Shown one piece after another: positions 31,660 through 33,299 of a stretch of 33,299 nucleotides of DNA (position 1 is its first letter; each line of letters begins with the position of its first letter). The position numbers and the translations under genes are program-made. Origin of the DNA: Methylomonas sp. (GTDB lineage Bacteria; Pseudomonadota; Gammaproteobacteria; Methylococcales; Methylomonadaceae); contig JAQTYP010000001.1 of NCBI GenBank assembly GCA_028688235.1, positions 1 to 33,299 on the forward strand, written 5' to 3'. The notes beneath the pieces are model-generated. The model was not told where the DNA came from and did not search any database. It worked only from the letters and a program-made list of their open reading frames with translations.

Positions 31660-32361
31660 TTATCGCTTAGCCTGTTGCTCGAAATAAAACTCGGCCAATG
31701 CTAAATCTTCCGGACGGGTGATTTTGATGTTGTCCGGCCGACCTTCGACGATCTTCGGCTGAAAGCCCAAGAGCTCCAGCGCACTGGCTTCATCGGTGAC
31801 GGCAGGGTTGCCTTCGGTTTGCTGCAAGGCGTCGCGCAACATGCCGTATTTGAACATTTGCGGCGTCAGGGCGCGCCAGACATGCTTTCTGTCTATCGTC
31901 GCGGTGATCGTGTTGCCGTCCACGTGTTTCAGCGTGTCGTGTGAAGACAGGGCCAGGATGCCGCCGACCGCGTCGTCTTTCAGCGTGGCTATCTGCAATT
32001 GGATATCGCCGGCAGTCAGACAGGGGCGGGCCGCGTCGTGCACCAGCACCCAGTCGTTTTCGCCGGCTTCGCCTTGTAGTGATTTCAGTGCGGACAATAC
32101 CGAATCGGCGCGTTCCTTGCCTCCGGGTGCGGTAATCACATTGGGGTGTTTGGAGATGGCCAATTCCGGCCAATAAGGATCTTCGGTGGAAATGGCCACG
32201 GCTACGGCCTGAAAGGCGCCGGAGTCTAATAATCTCGACAGCGTGTGTTCTATGACGGTCTTGCCGGCCAGGGGGAGATATTGTTTGGGGCGGTCGGCCT
32301 GCATGCGTTTGCCGACACCGGCCGCGGGCACCACGGCCCAGCATTGTATAGTTGAATTCAT
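31660..32361 (-). CDS. ispD: 2-C-methyl-D-erythritol 4-phosphate cytidylyltransferase
   Basis: Third step of the MEP pathway: MEP plus CTP to CDP-ME. The 233 residues are normal. The nucleotide-binding start VPAAGVGKRMQADRPKQYLPL is intact (conserved Gly-rich loop, Arg and Lys), as are WVLVHDAARPCL and the terminal DNIKITRPEDLALAEF block. It begins three bases after the ftsB stop, the usual gammaproteobacterial order. Confidence 0.97.
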   Translation of the reverse strand: MNSTIQCWAVVPAAGVGKRMQADRPKQYLPLAGKTVIEHTLSRLLDSGAFQAVAVAISTEDPYWPELAISKHPNVITAPGGKERADSVLSALKSLQGEAGENDWVLVHDAARPCLTAGDIQLQIATLKDDAVGGILALSSHDTLKHVDGNTITATIDRKHVWRALTPQMFKYGMLRDALQQTEGNPAVTDEASALELLGFQPKIVEGRPDNIKITRPEDLALAEFYFEQQAKR

Positions 32362-32364
32362 GCT

Positions 32365-32637
32365 CTACTCAAGCACTTGAAAGAAAGTTTCATTTTCCTT
32401 GATCATGCCCAATTCGTAACGGGCGCGTTCTTCTATGGTTTCCAAGCCGCGGCGCAAGTCCAGTACCTCGGCGTATAGCGAGTCGTTGCGCTCCTTTTTC
32501 TCCTGTATTTCCTTGTTTAATTCATCCAGGCGCTGGCGGTATTCGCTGATTTGCGAAACGCTGGCGTCGCCTAACCACAACCGATATTGGAAGTGAATGA
32601 TCAAGCCGATGATGAGCAGGATGATGTATCTGATGAT
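32365..32637 (-). CDS. ftsB: Cell division protein FtsB, start codon unclear
   Basis: A small divisome protein that bridges FtsL and FtsQ: one N-terminal membrane helix and a periplasmic coiled coil. The body QYRLWLGDASVSQISEYRQRLDELN...GLETIEERARYELGMIKENETFF is typical. The first ordinary start codon in frame is TTG at 32604, which removes most of the helix. Upstream in frame the sequence encodes AIIRYIILLIIG, the expected helix, back to a stop at 32659-32661, but contains no ATG or GTG; only a CTG (32619) and ATC codons (32634, 32637). GAGAAG sits just upstream of the ATC codons at a fitting distance. The right-hand coordinate is therefore tentative. A dispersed repeat abuts the gene on this side. 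Confidence 0.8.
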   Translation of the reverse strand: MIRYIILLIIGLIIHFQYRLWLGDASVSQISEYRQRLDELNKEIQEKKERNDSLYAEVLDLRRGLETIEERARYELGMIKENETFFQVLE

Positions 32638-32648
32638 GGCTTCTCGAT

Positions 32649-32726
32649 GTAGGTTGGGTTAGGCGTTAGCCGTAACCCAACACTCAAAACATAACGTTGG
32701 GTTACGCTTTGCTAACCCAACCTACG
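32649..32726. repeat. Double GTTGGGTTA hairpin repeat between eno and ftsB
   Basis: Two palindromes, 32653-32681 (GTTGGGTTA...GTAACCCAAC) and 32696-32721 (GTTGGGTTACG...CTAACCCAAC), flanked by GTAGG and CCTAC. It is the same family as 3133-3170 and occupies nearly all of the spacer. Confidence 0.8.
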
Positions 32727-32731
32727 CTATT

Positions 32732-33299
32732 TTAACCCAGCATCTTGAACGCGCTACGGCCGGCGTATCTGGCTTTTGCGCCCAACTCGTCTTCGATTTT
32801 CATCAGACGGTTGTATTTAGCGACGCGGTCGGAACGGCTCAGTGAACCGGTTTTGATTTGGCCGGTGCCGGTGGCGACAACCAAGTCGGCGATCGTGGTG
32901 TCTTCGGTTTCGCCTGAGCGGTGAGAAACCACTGCGCTGTAACCGGCCGCACTCGCCATGTTGATCGCAGCCAAAGTTTCGGTCAGTGTGCCGATTTGGT
33001 TGACCTTGATCAGGATGGAGTTGGCGATACCTTTTTCTATGCCTTCTTTCAGGATGGCAGGGTTGGTCACGAACAAATCGTCGCCAACCAACTGGATGCG
33101 GTTGCCCAGTTTTTCGGTTTGCAGTTTCCAGCCGTCCCAGTCGTTTTCGTCCAGACCGTCTTCGATAGAGACGATAGGGTATTTATCGACCCAGGCCGCC
33201 AGGAAGTCGATCATTTCGGCGGAAGTGAAGCTGCGGTTCTCTGCGGCCAATACATATTTGCCGTCTTTGAAATATTCGGAAGCCGCCGCGTCCATGCCC
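32732..33299 (-). CDS. eno: Enolase, C-terminal part (5' end outside window)
   Basis: Interconverts 2-phosphoglycerate and phosphoenolpyruvate. The visible C-terminal ~188 residues are open to the right edge. The catalytic/metal segments SIEDGLDENDWDGW (metal Asp/Glu), VGDDLFVTN, LIKVNQIGT (catalytic Lys) and the signature SHRSGETEDTTIADLVVAT are intact, with RSDRVAKYNRLMKIEDELG near the end. It is immediately upstream of ftsB in transcription, the classical eno-ftsB-ispD order, with a repeat between. Confidence 0.97.
   Translation of the reverse strand, partial: GMDAAASEYFKDGKYVLAAENRSFTSAEMIDFLAAWVDKYPIVSIEDGLDENDWDGWKLQTEKLGNRIQLVGDDLFVTNPAILKEGIEKGIANSILIKVNQIGTLTETLAAINMASAAGYSAVVSHRSGETEDTTIADLVVATGTGQIKTGSLSRSDRVAKYNRLMKIEDELGAKARYAGRSAFKMLG

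Noticed and set aside
1..33299. CRISPR arrays, tRNA or rRNA genes, and insertion-sequence transposases
   Set aside because: No regularly spaced direct repeats, no recognisable tRNA or rRNA sequence, and no transposase motifs were found on reading both strands; the repeats seen are short palindromic elements.

Overview
The window looks like chromosome from a gammaproteobacterial methanotroph of the Methylococcales (Methylomonas/Methylobacter type). This is inference. It rests on a Proteobacteria-type nifHDK block with an LRV Fe-S protein, an eno-ftsB-ispD...ispF-truD housekeeping run, several exported proteins with a VPxPxxxWLFG C-terminal sorting tail, and very large surface-type di-haem cytochrome c peroxidases. 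No methane monooxygenase gene lies in the window. Both edges cut genes: a family I inorganic pyrophosphatase on the left and enolase on the right.

Layout. 1-566: end of the pyrophosphatase gene. 886-8998: nitrogen-fixation block, with a SIR2-like gene divergent from nifH-nifD-nifK-nifT-ferredoxin-small nif-linked protein-LRV protein-unknown 320-residue protein. Inverted copies of one ~145-bp intergenic repeat bracket this block at 585-729 and 9036-9181. The SIR2/nifH intergenic carries two NifA-type TGT-N10-ACA sites and two sigma-54 GG-N10-GC promoters, one set facing each way. 9211-12816: a Rof-like Rho inhibitor, a membrane protein of unknown role, and a GAF-PAS-GGDEF-EAL c-di-GMP protein. 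13147-15520: copper resistance copA-copB.

15527-24568: a surface/redox region. It holds two paralogous ~740-residue di-haem peroxidases and four exported proteins ending in VPLPA-type (PEP-CTERM-like) tails, with a sigma-54-like promoter, a perfect CRP-type palindrome and several terminators. 24735-28743: an outer-membrane channel-like protein, an exported protein of unknown role, a lipoprotein overlapping a CorA-type transporter, and the decayed tail of a DUF475/TerC-like gene. 28771-33299 (minus strand): eno, ftsB, ispD, a TPR-methyltransferase, ispF and truD.

How it fits together. The nif genes encode nitrogenase with electron-transfer and accessory proteins, and the SIR2-like gene appears to belong to the same NifA/sigma-54 regulon. 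The copper genes, large peroxidases and sorted surface proteins recall the copper-responsive MopE/CorA plus surface peroxidase arrangement of methanotrophs; whether they work together is a hypothesis. The intergenic spaces hold at least four families of palindromic repeats.
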